Assembly (NCBI GenBank): GCA_034437515.1
Contig: DAOTTX010000430.1
Location: forward strand, 1 to 45,087
Direction of reading: 5' to 3'
Length of the DNA: 45,087 nt
Source of the DNA: DAOTTX01 sp034437515
GTDB lineage: Bacteria; Chloroflexota; Anaerolineae; Aggregatilineales; Phototrophicaceae
Shown here: piece after piece, positions 7,877 through 14,320 of the stretch
How positions within the stretch are numbered: position 1 is the first letter of the stretch
Layout of the letters: each line of letters opens with the position of its first letter
Program-made: the position numbers and the translations under genes
The notes under the pieces: generated by a model
Seen by the model: only the letters and a program-made list of their open reading frames with translations
What the model was told of the DNA's origin: nothing
Databases searched by the model: none

Positions 7877-8698
7877 TTACAGGCCGCCGGTGATCTCCAG
7901 GACTTGCCCGGACACGTAGTTTGAGAGTTCGCTGGCGAAGAACAACATCGGCCCGGCGGCTTCTTCCGGTGTGCCCGGTCGCCCGGCGGGGATCATCATC
8001 ATCGCCATCTGGCGCATCTGTTCGGGGATGCCCAGCTTGATCTGGTTGCCGTCACGTTCGGTAAAATCGCCTTCTTCGTCCGGTTGGGTGAGGCGCGTCT
8101 CAACGAAACCGTAGGCGACGGCGTTCACCTGGATGTTGAAGCTGCCCCATTCTTTGGCGAGTGTTTTGGTCACGCCGATGATCCCGGCCTTGCCCGCCGC
8201 GTAGTTGATCTGCCCGACGTTGCCGCGTGTGCCGGTGGTGCTGCTCACATTGATAATCTTGCGCGGATTGGCCTCACCATTGGCTTTCTTTTCCCGCTTG
8301 GCGGCCTCTCGCATGTAAGGCACACAGGCACGGATAATCTTGAACGGCGCGGTCAGGTGGATGGCAAGCATGGCCTCCCATTGATCGTCGCCCATTTTGT
8401 GCGCCATGCCATCCCACGTGTAACCGGCATTGTTGACCAGGATGTCAACGCCGCCGTAGGTGTTCACAGTCTGTCCGATCAACTCCTCGACACCGCCGTC
8501 ATTGGTCACATCAGCGGGGACGGCGACGGCTTCGCCACCATTCTGTTTGATCGCACTGGCGGTCGCTTCGGCGGGGTCGGCGTCGATGTCGGTAACGATC
8601 ACCTTCGCGCCATGTTGTGCATAGAGCTTCGCGGTCGCTGCACCGATGCCGCGTCCACTGCCGGTGATAATTGCTACTTTGTCTGTTAAGAGTGCCAT
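7877..8698 (-). CDS. Short-chain dehydrogenase/reductase (3-oxoacyl-ACP/acyl-CoA reductase type)
   Basis: A 273-residue classical SDR. It has the cofactor loop TGSGRGIGAA (residues 12-21), the NNAG motif at 89-92, Ser152/153 in NVSSTTGTRG, and the Tyr166/Lys170 pair in NYAAGKAG. The C-terminal ELSNYVSGQVLEITGGL is typical of FabG-like enzymes. Such enzymes interconvert 3-oxo and 3-hydroxy acyl thioesters with NAD(P)H. An insertion around 133-146 (KREKKANGEANPRK) is longer than in FabG and resembles HSD17B-like SDRs associated with acyl-CoA metabolism. Its position near fadN-fadA and a TetR regulator supports a lipid role, but the substrate is not determinable here. The ATG at 8698 is preceded by AAAAGG and GGAAAA. 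Confidence 0.85.
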   Translation of the reverse strand: MALLTDKVAIITGSGRGIGAATAKLYAQHGAKVIVTDIDADPAEATASAIKQNGGEAVAVPADVTNDGGVEELIGQTVNTYGGVDILVNNAGYTWDGMAHKMGDDQWEAMLAIHLTAPFKIIRACVPYMREAAKREKKANGEANPRKIINVSSTTGTRGNVGQINYAAGKAGIIGVTKTLAKEWGSFNIQVNAVAYGFVETRLTQPDEEGDFTERDGNQIKLGIPEQMRQMAMMMIPAGRPGTPEEAAGPMLFFASELSNYVSGQVLEITGGL

Positions 8699-8807
8699 TT
8701 TTCCAAAATCCTTTTTATTGTTTGGTCAGTCAATGAAGACTCCGCTGAAAGAACTCAATATTACCCGAAAAACGTGGGTCATATAGGTTCAAAGTGGTGT
8801 GATACCG

Positions 8808-8837
8808 GGTCAAATTTTCGGCAAAATGACCTTTTTT
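8808..8837 (+). terminator. Hairpin plus T-run in an intergenic gap, oriented on the plus strand with no plus gene before it
   Basis: GGTCAAATTTT-CGGC-AAAATGACC (stem with a two-base bulge) is followed on the plus strand by TTTTTT at 8832-8837, the form of an intrinsic terminator. Both flanking genes are on the minus strand. It may end an unannotated short transcript, or be an operator-like palindrome in the SDR upstream region. Confidence 0.4.
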
Positions 8838-8878
8838 CAGTAGAGTCAATGAGAGAAGCGGACTTCCCCAATAAGTTA

Positions 8879-9634
8879 TCAACCGGGCGGGAAGACCGGC
8901 GCACCGTCATCTTCGCTATCACCGCCGCCACCACCAAACGGCGGCGCGTTGTTGCCACCTTCGTCATCACCGCCACCGCCGAACGGGGGGGCGTCACTAT
9001 CGCCGCCGTTGCCGAACGGCGGGCCAGCCGGGCCAGCATCGGTGTCCGGCGTCGCTTCAGGATCACCAAAGGGCAACCCCGGCGGGCCGGCCTCGGTTGC
9101 TTCAGCGGTGACCTCGCTGACCTCTTCAGTGCCGCCAGCCTCAATAGTGGCGTTCTCGGCCTCGGTGGTCGCGTTCTGGTTGGTGATGGCGGTCGCGGTG
9201 AGTTCTGGGTCGCTGGGGCCGGTTGCTGCTTCCGCGGTCGCCGTTAGTGCTTCCTGTGTGGCCTCGGCTTCGATGGTCGCGTTCAAGTTGGTGATGGCGG
9301 TGGACATAGCCTGACTTTCGGTGAGTGTGTTGGTGTTATCGTCACCGTTGAACAATGCGAACCCCACCCCCACGCCAATCCCCACACCGACCAACAACGA
9401 GAGCAGCGCGACGAGCAGCCGACTGCTGCCGCCGCCGCTACTTTTTTGCGGCTGCCGCGAGGGCGCGGCGCGGCGCTTCGGTGGGGCGGCTTCGTCTTCC
9501 CGTTCGATGTCATCCAGACGCGCCAACCACTTATCCGCCGTCGGATGGTCGATGGTGCGGAGCAATCGCCGTGCCTCGGCGTACTCCTTCTCTTGGATCA
9601 GCGTGCGGGCCTGAGTCAGTTTTTCTTTTGCCAT
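8879..9634 (-). CDS. Single-pass membrane protein with cytoplasmic TPR-like segment and low-complexity extracellular tail
   Basis: 251 residues, no recognised function. Residues 1-47 are helical and TPR-like (ARTLIQEKEYAEARRLLRTID). Then comes a basic, Pro/Ser-rich linker and one hydrophobic Gly/Val-rich segment at about 71-94 (LLVALLSLLVGVGIGVGVGF). The outer part is low complexity: Thr/Ala/Glu repeats built on TAITN-x-NAT, which occurs twice, and a Gly/Pro tail with PPFGGGG-type repeats. Architecture predicts an N-in, C-out protein with a disordered exterior. It starts 5 bases after the tetR stop with a GGAG ribosome-binding site inside the end of tetR, so it is probably cotranscribed with tetR. 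Confidence 0.72.
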   Translation of the reverse strand: MAKEKLTQARTLIQEKEYAEARRLLRTIDHPTADKWLARLDDIEREDEAAPPKRRAAPSRQPQKSSGGGSSRLLVALLSLLVGVGIGVGVGFALFNGDDNTNTLTESQAMSTAITNLNATIEAEATQEALTATAEAATGPSDPELTATAITNQNATTEAENATIEAGGTEEVSEVTAEATEAGPPGLPFGDPEATPDTDAGPAGPPFGNGGDSDAPPFGGGGDDEGGNNAPPFGGGGGDSEDDGAPVFPPG

Positions 9635-9639
9635 CGGGG

Positions 9640-10278
9640 TTACTCCATCGTCAAAGCGCGTAGGGCGTTAGTCGCCATCATCTCGGCGATACGTTCACCA
9701 TCAAGGCGACCGTCCTCTCTGTACCAGACCGCGACCCAGTTATTGCCGCCCAACAACCCTTTGACGAAGATATTGACATCTATCGGGTGGAACTCGCCCG
9801 CTTCGATACCGTCCCGCACCACGCAACGGAACAAGTCCTCGAAATAATCACGCTGACGAAAGAAGGCATTACGCCGGTCGATAAAATCTTTGTAAGCCTT
9901 ACTGCCTGTGCGGGCATTCGTCTTGAGGCTCATCAACGGGCGAATCTCAAAGATCATCGCCGCGCCGACAGAGGTGTTACGAGTCAGGCTGGAGATATGA
10001 ACGCGGATCATCTCCGTGAGCTTGTCGGTGTTGGATTGGTTGGCGTGGACAATGGGTTCTAGCCGCTTGATGACCTGCCCCAGGCCGATCTCAAGCACAG
10101 CCAGCAGCAACGTGTCCTTGTTGCGGAAATGATGATACAGGCTAGCAGCGGTCAGGTTGACTTCAGCGGCGATATCTTTCATCGTGGTGGATTCGTAACC
10201 ATTACGATGCAGCACGTCGGCTGCCGCCAGAATAATTTCTTCTCGATTGACAGATTGATCTGCGGGTTTGCGTGCCAA
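9640..10278 (-). CDS. TetR/AcrR-family transcriptional regulator
   Basis: 212 residues. The N-terminal helix-turn-helix (about residues 14-60) reads REEIILAAADVLHRNGYESTTMKDIAAEVN then ASLYHHFRNKDTLL, the classic TetR signature. The C-terminal ligand domain has no recognisable specificity. The frame opens at a TTG (10278) with AGGG seven bases upstream and no closer ATG that keeps the HTH intact, so TTG is preferred. A consensus promoter and an overlapping palindrome lie immediately upstream, which implies autorepression. A related sequence lies upstream of fadN, so fatty-acid catabolism is a candidate target and an acyl-CoA a candidate ligand (inference). It is followed by the single-pass membrane protein gene. 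Confidence 0.92.
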   Translation of the reverse strand: MARKPADQSVNREEIILAAADVLHRNGYESTTMKDIAAEVNLTAASLYHHFRNKDTLLLAVLEIGLGQVIKRLEPIVHANQSNTDKLTEMIRVHISSLTRNTSVGAAMIFEIRPLMSLKTNARTGSKAYKDFIDRRNAFFRQRDYFEDLFRCVVRDGIEAGEFHPIDVNIFVKGLLGGNNWVAVWYREDGRLDGERIAEMMATNALRALTME

Positions 10279-10302
10279 TAGGTTCCCTAAAGTCTGGTTA
10301 GC

Positions 10303-10349
10303 ATAATCGAATCTGCGCTCGATTATAGATTATCCACCACTGCTGTCAA
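10303..10349 (-). promoter_or_regulatory. Consensus sigma-70 promoter with overlapping TetR-type palindrome, upstream of tetR
   Basis: On the minus strand TTGACA (10349-10344), a 16-base spacer, then TATAAT (10327-10322): both hexamers match consensus. The palindrome ATAATCGA (10303-10310), 8 bases, TCGATTAT (10319-10326) covers the -10 and the predicted start point, 24-47 bases before the tetR TTG. The -35 lies inside the end of the upstream methyltransferase gene. Protein binding here would block RNA polymerase. Confidence 0.75.
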
Positions 10350-11121
10350 GAAATGCCCGCCGGCGTGCCGCTTCAAACAGGATGACACCCGCTGCGACCC
10401 CGGCATTCAGCGATTCGGTTCTGGCAGCCATCGGGATGTTGATGCGTTGTGCTTGTAGCATCTCAACTTCCTGGCTGGTGCCGTGTGCTTCGCTGCCGAT
10501 GACCAACGCCCAGGCCGCCGACCAATCGACATGGTCGTAGCGTGTGGTGCCATCACCGACGGCGATATAAACCTGTAGCGACCGACAATACCCGACGATT
10601 TCGTTCCACTCGGCTTCAACGACGGGCACGCGGAAATGTGCGCCCATGCCACTGCGCAACACCTTCGGGTTGTACGGATCCACGCAGCCGGGTGAAAGCA
10701 CGACCACCTCCACACCCGATGCCGCAGCCGTGCGTAGCATCGTGCCCATGTTGCCTGGCTCACGGAGGTTATCGAGGATCAGCACACGCTTCGGTTCCTG
10801 GGGCAGCGGCGGCCTGGGCAGCTTGAACACACCGATAATCCCCTGGGGATTTTTGGTATCCGTGATGTGACCTAAAACTTCCGGCGTGGTCTGCAACAGT
10901 TCGACGCGCCCGGCTTGCAAACGGGCAATCAGTTTTTGATTGGCGTTATTCGGGTCGTAGAACACGTAAAGCGGACGCTCATCATTAGTGAACGCATCGC
11001 GGACTAAACGGGTGCCCTCCAGCAAGATTTTACGCTCGGTGCGGCGGGTACGTGCCCGGTTGACGAGGTTCCGCGCCAGCTTGACGCGCTCGTTCTGTAG
11101 GCTAGTGATTTGTTCGTCCAT
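10330..11121 (-). CDS. TrmH/SpoU-family RNA 2'-O-methyltransferase
   Basis: A 263-residue SPOUT methyltransferase that uses S-adenosylmethionine to methylate a ribose 2'-OH in rRNA or tRNA. An N-terminal substrate-binding domain (about 1-100, RNERVKLARNL and KILLEGTRLV) precedes the knotted domain. That domain carries motif 1 NLREPGNMGTMLRTAAASG, motif 2 ALVIGSEAHGTS, and motif 3 INIPMAARTESLNAGVAAGV. Lengths and motifs fit the RlmB/TsnR-like branch. The exact target nucleotide cannot be deduced. It sits downstream of rplT behind a strong terminator, so it likely has its own promoter. The tetR promoter -35 is embedded at its 3' end. Confidence 0.9.
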   Translation of the reverse strand: MDEQITSLQNERVKLARNLVNRARTRRTERKILLEGTRLVRDAFTNDERPLYVFYDPNNANQKLIARLQAGRVELLQTTPEVLGHITDTKNPQGIIGVFKLPRPPLPQEPKRVLILDNLREPGNMGTMLRTAAASGVEVVVLSPGCVDPYNPKVLRSGMGAHFRVPVVEAEWNEIVGYCRSLQVYIAVGDGTTRYDHVDWSAAWALVIGSEAHGTSQEVEMLQAQRINIPMAARTESLNAGVAAGVILFEAARRRAFLDSSGG

Positions 11122-11130
11122 GCGGCTAAC

Positions 11131-11159
11131 TCAAAAGAGGGCTGTGTTGCAGCCCTCTT
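11131..11159 (-). terminator. Terminator of the infC-rpmI-rplT operon
   Basis: Perfect 10-bp stem AAGAGGGCTG / CAGCCCTCTT with a 5-base loop, 29 bases past the rplT stop. On the minus strand the stem runs into CTCTTTTGAG. It separates the ribosomal operon from the methyltransferase gene. Confidence 0.8.
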
Positions 11160-11187
11160 ATCGTCTGTGTTTGCATCAGCGTCTGAA

Positions 11188-11541
11188 TTACTGGTGCTGC
11201 TGGCTCAGCTCAGCCAGTTTGGTAAATGTTTCAGGATCACGCACCGCAATATCAGCGAGGATCTTACGATCCAGATCGACATCGGCTTGCTTCAGCCCGT
11301 AGATGAAACGGCTGTAGCTAATGCCGTTTATCCGTGCGGCAGCGTTGATGCGAATGATCCACAGCTTGCGCATCTCACGGGCGCGAACCTTGCGGTCACG
11401 GTAGGAATACCACAGGCTCTTCATCATCGCTTCGTTAGAGCGACGGAACAGCCGACCGCGTGATTGCCATTGGCCCTTTACCATCTTACGAATTTTATTG
11501 TGCCGCCGTCTACGGACGACACCTGTTTTTGCTCTTGGCAT
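11188..11541 (-). CDS. rplT: 50S ribosomal protein L20
   Basis: 117 residues beginning MPRAKTGVVRRRRHNKIRK, the near-invariant L20 start. It continues with GRLFRRSNEAMMKSLWYSYRDRK, REMRKLWIIRINAAAR and NGISYSRFIYGL. L20 binds 23S rRNA early in 50S assembly and in several bacteria also represses its own operon. I chose ATG 11541, not an in-frame start 21 bases upstream, because homologues begin MPRxK and AGGAG lies 8 bases before this ATG. It is the last gene of infC-rpmI-rplT, with a hairpin in the gap to rpmI. Confidence 0.97.
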   Translation of the reverse strand: MPRAKTGVVRRRRHNKIRKMVKGQWQSRGRLFRRSNEAMMKSLWYSYRDRKVRAREMRKLWIIRINAAARINGISYSRFIYGLKQADVDLDRKILADIAVRDPETFTKLAELSQQHQ

Positions 11542-11564
11542 GTCACGTTCTCCTGACAACAAAC

Positions 11565-11586
11565 ACCCGGAAGTAAACCTCCGGGT
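11565..11586 (-). other. Intercistronic hairpin between rpmI and rplT
   Basis: 7-bp arms ACCCGGA / TCCGGGT with an 8-base loop in the 79-base rpmI-rplT gap, just upstream of the rplT ribosome-binding site. It could tune rplT translation or be a processing site. There is no T-run, so it is not a terminator. Confidence 0.5.
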
Positions 11587-11620
11587 TGGGATGCAAATAA
11601 AACCGAGCTTGTCGGTACAA

Positions 11621-11857
11621 TTACTTCGGCGGGTTCGCCTTGTATTTGCCCAGGTAAGGTGCGAGCGTGCGGATGCGCTTGGCGTCGGCGCTGTGCGTTA
11701 CCTCGATGCTCTTATCAAACTTGCGCTTGGTGCGCTTCGACGAACGACGGCGAAGATGGCTCTTACCGCCCTTCGTGCGCATAACTTTTCCTGTTCCAGT
11801 CACACGAAAGCGTTTTGCAGTCGCCTTGTGTGTCTTCATCTTAAACTTTTTACCCAT
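11621..11857 (-). CDS. rpmI: 50S ribosomal protein L35
   Basis: 78 residues, strongly basic. It contains the L35 signature MKTHKATAKRFRVTGTGKV then GGKSHLRRRSSKRTKRKFD. The N-terminus is MGKKFKMKTHK, a few residues longer than the usual MPKMKTHK, and the tail after RTLAPYLGKYK is short. ATG 11857 has a GAGGAA ribosome-binding site at slightly short spacing. The internal Met7 has none. It is the second gene of the operon and lies 23 bases after infC. Confidence 0.96.
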   Translation of the reverse strand: MGKKFKMKTHKATAKRFRVTGTGKVMRTKGGKSHLRRRSSKRTKRKFDKSIEVTHSADAKRIRTLAPYLGKYKANPPK

Positions 11858-11880
11858 GCTTCCTCACTTACGCAATTTCG

Positions 11881-12408
11881 TTATTTCTTTTCCGTCCCCG
11901 GGGCCAGGATCATCAGCATGTTCCGTCCCTCAAGGTTAGGCCGTTGCTCAATAACCGCGATGTCTTCAAGCTTGCCTGCGATCATATCGAGACGATCTCG
12001 ACCGATCTCAGGATGTGTGATCTCGCGTCCTTTGAACTTCACCCGAACACGCACTTTCATGCCATCTTCAAGCCATTTACGCGCATGTCTGATCTTAATG
12101 CCCAGATGATGCTCGTCTGTCTTGGGACCGAGTTGGAACTCTTTAATCTCGACATTTTTCTGCTGTTTGCGTGCTTTACGCTCACGCCGTTGCTTTTCGT
12201 ACTGGAACTTACCAAAGTCCATCACTTTACACACGGGTGGGTTAGCGTTCGGCGCAACTTCCACCAGGTCGAGGTTATTTTCTTCTGCGATTTCCAGCGC
12301 ACGGTCGATGGACACAATGCCAACGTTGGATGTCTTTCCTTCACCCTCGTCCATAATTAAACGGACTTCATGGGCGCGAATCTGCCGGTTGGTGCGGTGT
12401 TCAGATAT
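11881..12408 (-). CDS. infC: Translation initiation factor IF-3, apparently starting at a non-canonical AUA codon
   Basis: IF-3 binds the 30S subunit, prevents 50S joining and rejects non-canonical start codons. From an internal ATG at 12354 the frame gives 157 residues starting MDEGEGKTSNVGIVS, which lacks the conserved family start. Reading further upstream in frame gives SEHRTNRQIRAHEVRLI, clearly the normal IF-3 N-terminus (compare INEQIRAREVRLI). Between the in-frame stop TAG (12412-12414) and ATG 12354 there is no ATG, GTG, TTG or CTG. The only initiator with a good Shine-Dalgarno (AGGAAGGAAG, about 7 bases away) is ATA at 12406-12408, giving 175 residues, the usual length. ATT at 12379-12381 is the less likely alternative. 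The C-terminal domain (FQLGPKTDEHHLGIKIRHARKWLE and VKFKGREITHPEIG) is complete. Confidence 0.92.
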   Translation of the reverse strand: MSEHRTNRQIRAHEVRLIMDEGEGKTSNVGIVSIDRALEIAEENNLDLVEVAPNANPPVCKVMDFGKFQYEKQRRERKARKQQKNVEIKEFQLGPKTDEHHLGIKIRHARKWLEDGMKVRVRVKFKGREITHPEIGRDRLDMIAGKLEDIAVIEQRPNLEGRNMLMILAPGTEKK

Positions 12409-12637
12409 AGCCTATCTTCCTTCCTCTAGAATAGAGATTTGATGCGTTATTTTAGATGTTGCAGCGACATACTCCCACGCTTAAGGCGGAGAAGTTTGAT
12501 GTCAACGACGATGCCGCCTGAGTGATATTCAGGTGGTCTTACTTGTGTCTGACATCGGATTGGTGATTAGTCTACTACAAAATGCGCTTCGCTCTATATC
12601 TCCATAAGTGAATCTAAGGATTTTGAGCGCATTCTTG
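12409..12637 (-). promoter_or_regulatory. Long 5' leader of infC-rpmI-rplT with mutually exclusive stems
   Basis: About 230 bases separate the predicted transcription start from infC and contain no gene. On the minus strand AATGCGCT pairs with AGCGCATT across about 35 bases. Further down, CCTGA-ATATCAC-TCAGG forms a hairpin whose right side (AGGCGG, plus-strand 12514-12519) can instead pair with CCGCCT (plus-strand 12484-12489). Such alternatives resemble leaders regulated by L20 in other bacteria. I see no intrinsic terminator in the leader, so translational control is more likely than attenuation. No match to 5S, SRP RNA or tmRNA was recognised. Confidence 0.45.
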
Positions 12638-12643
12638 GGTCAA

Positions 12644-12672
12644 AGTGTAGCATAGCGGCTATATGAAGTCAA
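12644..12672 (-). promoter_or_regulatory. Sigma-70 promoter of the infC operon
   Basis: Minus strand TTGACT (12672-12667), exactly 17 bases, TACACT (12649-12644). It lies downstream of the preceding minus-strand gene and about 240 bases before infC. Confidence 0.65.
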
Positions 12673-12707
12673 CACAGGCTTAACGATGTTTAGGGCAGGA
12701 ACAAGCG

Positions 12708-13031
12708 TTACTGCGGTTGAATCAGCGTGAATTGACGGACGTCTTGCAGGGCTTTGTCGTAGCGTTTGAGTAATTCTGTGTCCTCCCCTTTGAAGCGGCG
12801 TAGCATCTGTTGGGCACAGGCCATACAGCCGCGCATCGCCCGGTAGCTATCCGTCTCACAGGACATGCAACCGTCCAGCCGGATCATCATGAGCATGAAA
12901 GCGAGCTTTTCGTCGGCACATTCGTCTAACGGCACGACGCGATCTACCAACTCTTGCCATGCCGGGCCACGTAGGTCACGCAGAGAGGCGATTACATGAT
13001 GTGGAAAAAGCAGTTCGTTGTCGGCATACAT
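12708..13031 (-). CDS. Small cysteine-containing protein, possible metal or FeS binding
   Basis: 107 residues, not recognised. It is soluble and mostly helical, with a central DGCMSCETDSYRAMRGCMACAQQMLRRF. The two C-M-x-C pairs are separated by about 12 residues, a spacing suited to zinc or an iron-sulfur cluster, and an additional Cys lies at about residue 38 (DECADEK). The rest is charged. It starts at ATG 13031 with GGGGGAG about 11 bases upstream and an extended -10 (TGG-TATGAT, minus strand, 13083-13075). It is separate from the infC operon, whose promoter begins 36 bases after its stop, and divergent from the lipoprotein gene. Confidence 0.7.
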   Translation of the reverse strand: MYADNELLFPHHVIASLRDLRGPAWQELVDRVVPLDECADEKLAFMLMMIRLDGCMSCETDSYRAMRGCMACAQQMLRRFKGEDTELLKRYDKALQDVRQFTLIQPQ

Positions 13032-13119
13032 AAATAGATAACTCCCCCGAAAAGCGTTTATTTGCGTTTAATGTATCATACCAGAAGATGATTTGTCATT
13101 CACGACTTCCGTACTAGCG

Positions 13120-13128
13120 TGCTATACT
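13120..13128 (+). promoter_or_regulatory. Extended -10 promoter predicting a leaderless mRNA
   Basis: TGC-TATACT ends only 7 bases before the ATG of the lipoprotein gene at 13136, so transcription should start at or next to the A of the ATG. No Shine-Dalgarno precedes that ATG. The -35 region is weak. Confidence 0.5.
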
Positions 13129-13135
13129 GCCCGGC

Positions 13136-14320
13136 ATGAAAAGACTGTTTCTATTTTTAATCGGCCTGTCGATCCTCATCGGCGCGTGCGATAGCGGCGG
13201 TGGTGCGGTCGTCTTCGCACCGACCCCACGTCCACCAGATTTATCACCGCTGCGTTACCAGCATCCCAGTGGCGCGTTTACTATCGACGTGCCGCGTAAC
13301 TGGGCGACGTTTACCCAGGCGGAACCCGACCTCGCAGCAGCGGCGTTTTCTCCACCGGGATCAACACAACCCCGGCTCACCGTCACGGTGATCCAACTGC
13401 CGACTGACCTGACGGAAACGGACATCGCCGCGTTGATCGAAGTCTACCAGCGCGAGATCCGCCCGGATGCCAGCCGCTACCAGCAGCAAAGCCAGCAAGC
13501 GATCAACGGCGAGACATGGCGGCTTACCGGGTTGCGCATCAACACCGGCGGCCTCGCGCAGCAGGTCAACACGTTTGTCGAAAAACAGGGGACGGCCTTC
13601 AGCGTGCTGGATGTGCTGGTCACGACAGAAGAAGCCGGGTTGATCGACCTCGAAAACGCGATCAACACGCTGCGCATCAACACAGAGGCCACGCTAGAAC
13701 CGGCACCACTCACCCGGCTGACGAGCGTCGATTTCAGCCGCCTTGAAGCGGTTAACGTCACCAGTTGGAACACCGCCGACGGGGTATACTTCGTCACCGG
13801 CGAGGTCGCTAACCAAGACGCCGGGACGCTGCGCAGTGTGCCCGTCCGCGTGGAACTGCTGGCGGCGAATGGTCAAACCGTGCTCGAAGCGACAGATAAC
13901 ACGATGGGGTATGGTATCCTGCCGGGGGGCTTCGCGCCGTTTAGCCTGCGTTTTGGGCAGGGCAAACCGGCTGAAGCGGTCAACTACCGGCTCACAGTCG
14001 GGGATGCCAACTGGCAAGCCCAGGCGGTACCGACGATTTACAGCGCACCCGAACTCACCTGGGAAGACACACAGAGCTTCACGCTGGAAGGTGACATGCT
14101 CATCGAAGGCACGGTCACCAACATCAGCGATTTTACCGCGTTCGCACCCATCACCGCCGTGACCGTCTTCAACGAACGCCAGCAGGTGATCGCGGCGGGG
14201 TTCACCGAACTTGACACACTCGCCCCCGGCGAAAGTGCGCCCTACAGCCTGCGCATCAACGATATGGGCGGCGAGGCGGTCAACTACATCGTCGAGGTGC
14301 AGGCCAGCGCCGATGAGTGA
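13136..14320 (+). CDS. Exported lipoprotein with PsbP-like domain and two FxLYD-like beta domains
   Basis: 394 residues. A hydrophobic signal peptide ends in a lipobox LIGAC (Cys18), then a Pro-rich linker, so it should be anchored outside the membrane. Residues about 38-180 (YQHPSGAFTIDVPRNWATF then FSPPGSTQPRLTVTVIQLP) resemble the PsbP/DUF1795-like fold common in bacterial lipoproteins. Two C-terminal repeats follow (about 205-285 and 300-392), each with the pattern V-x-G-x-V-x-N followed by V-x-V-x-x-x-x-x-x-x-Q-x-V and a final APYSLR or APFSLRF, typical of FxLYD-like beta sandwiches. Function is unknown. The next gene starts inside its last codons (ATGAGTGA), so the two are coupled. Confidence 0.78.
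   Translation: MKRLFLFLIGLSILIGACDSGGGAVVFAPTPRPPDLSPLRYQHPSGAFTIDVPRNWATFTQAEPDLAAAAFSPPGSTQPRLTVTVIQLPTDLTETDIAALIEVYQREIRPDASRYQQQSQQAINGETWRLTGLRINTGGLAQQVNTFVEKQGTAFSVLDVLVTTEEAGLIDLENAINTLRINTEATLEPAPLTRLTSVDFSRLEAVNVTSWNTADGVYFVTGEVANQDAGTLRSVPVRVELLAANGQTVLEATDNTMGYGILPGGFAPFSLRFGQGKPAEAVNYRLTVGDANWQAQAVPTIYSAPELTWEDTQSFTLEGDMLIEGTVTNISDFTAFAPITAVTVFNERQQVIAAGFTELDTLAPGESAPYSLRINDMGGEAVNYIVEVQASADE

Noticed and set aside
11881..12354. infC starting at ATG 12354
   Set aside because: This would remove the conserved IF-3 N-terminal residues encoded just upstream, and there is no ribosome-binding site at that ATG.
12421..12640. A structural RNA gene (5S, SRP RNA, tmRNA) upstream of infC
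   Set aside because: Stems are present but none of the conserved signatures of these RNAs. The promoter and position fit an mRNA leader.
14211..14312. Upstream in-frame start for the HAD-like gene
   Set aside because: It lies well inside the lipoprotein gene. ATG 14313 overlaps the stop in the usual coupled manner and gives a proper N-terminal strand.
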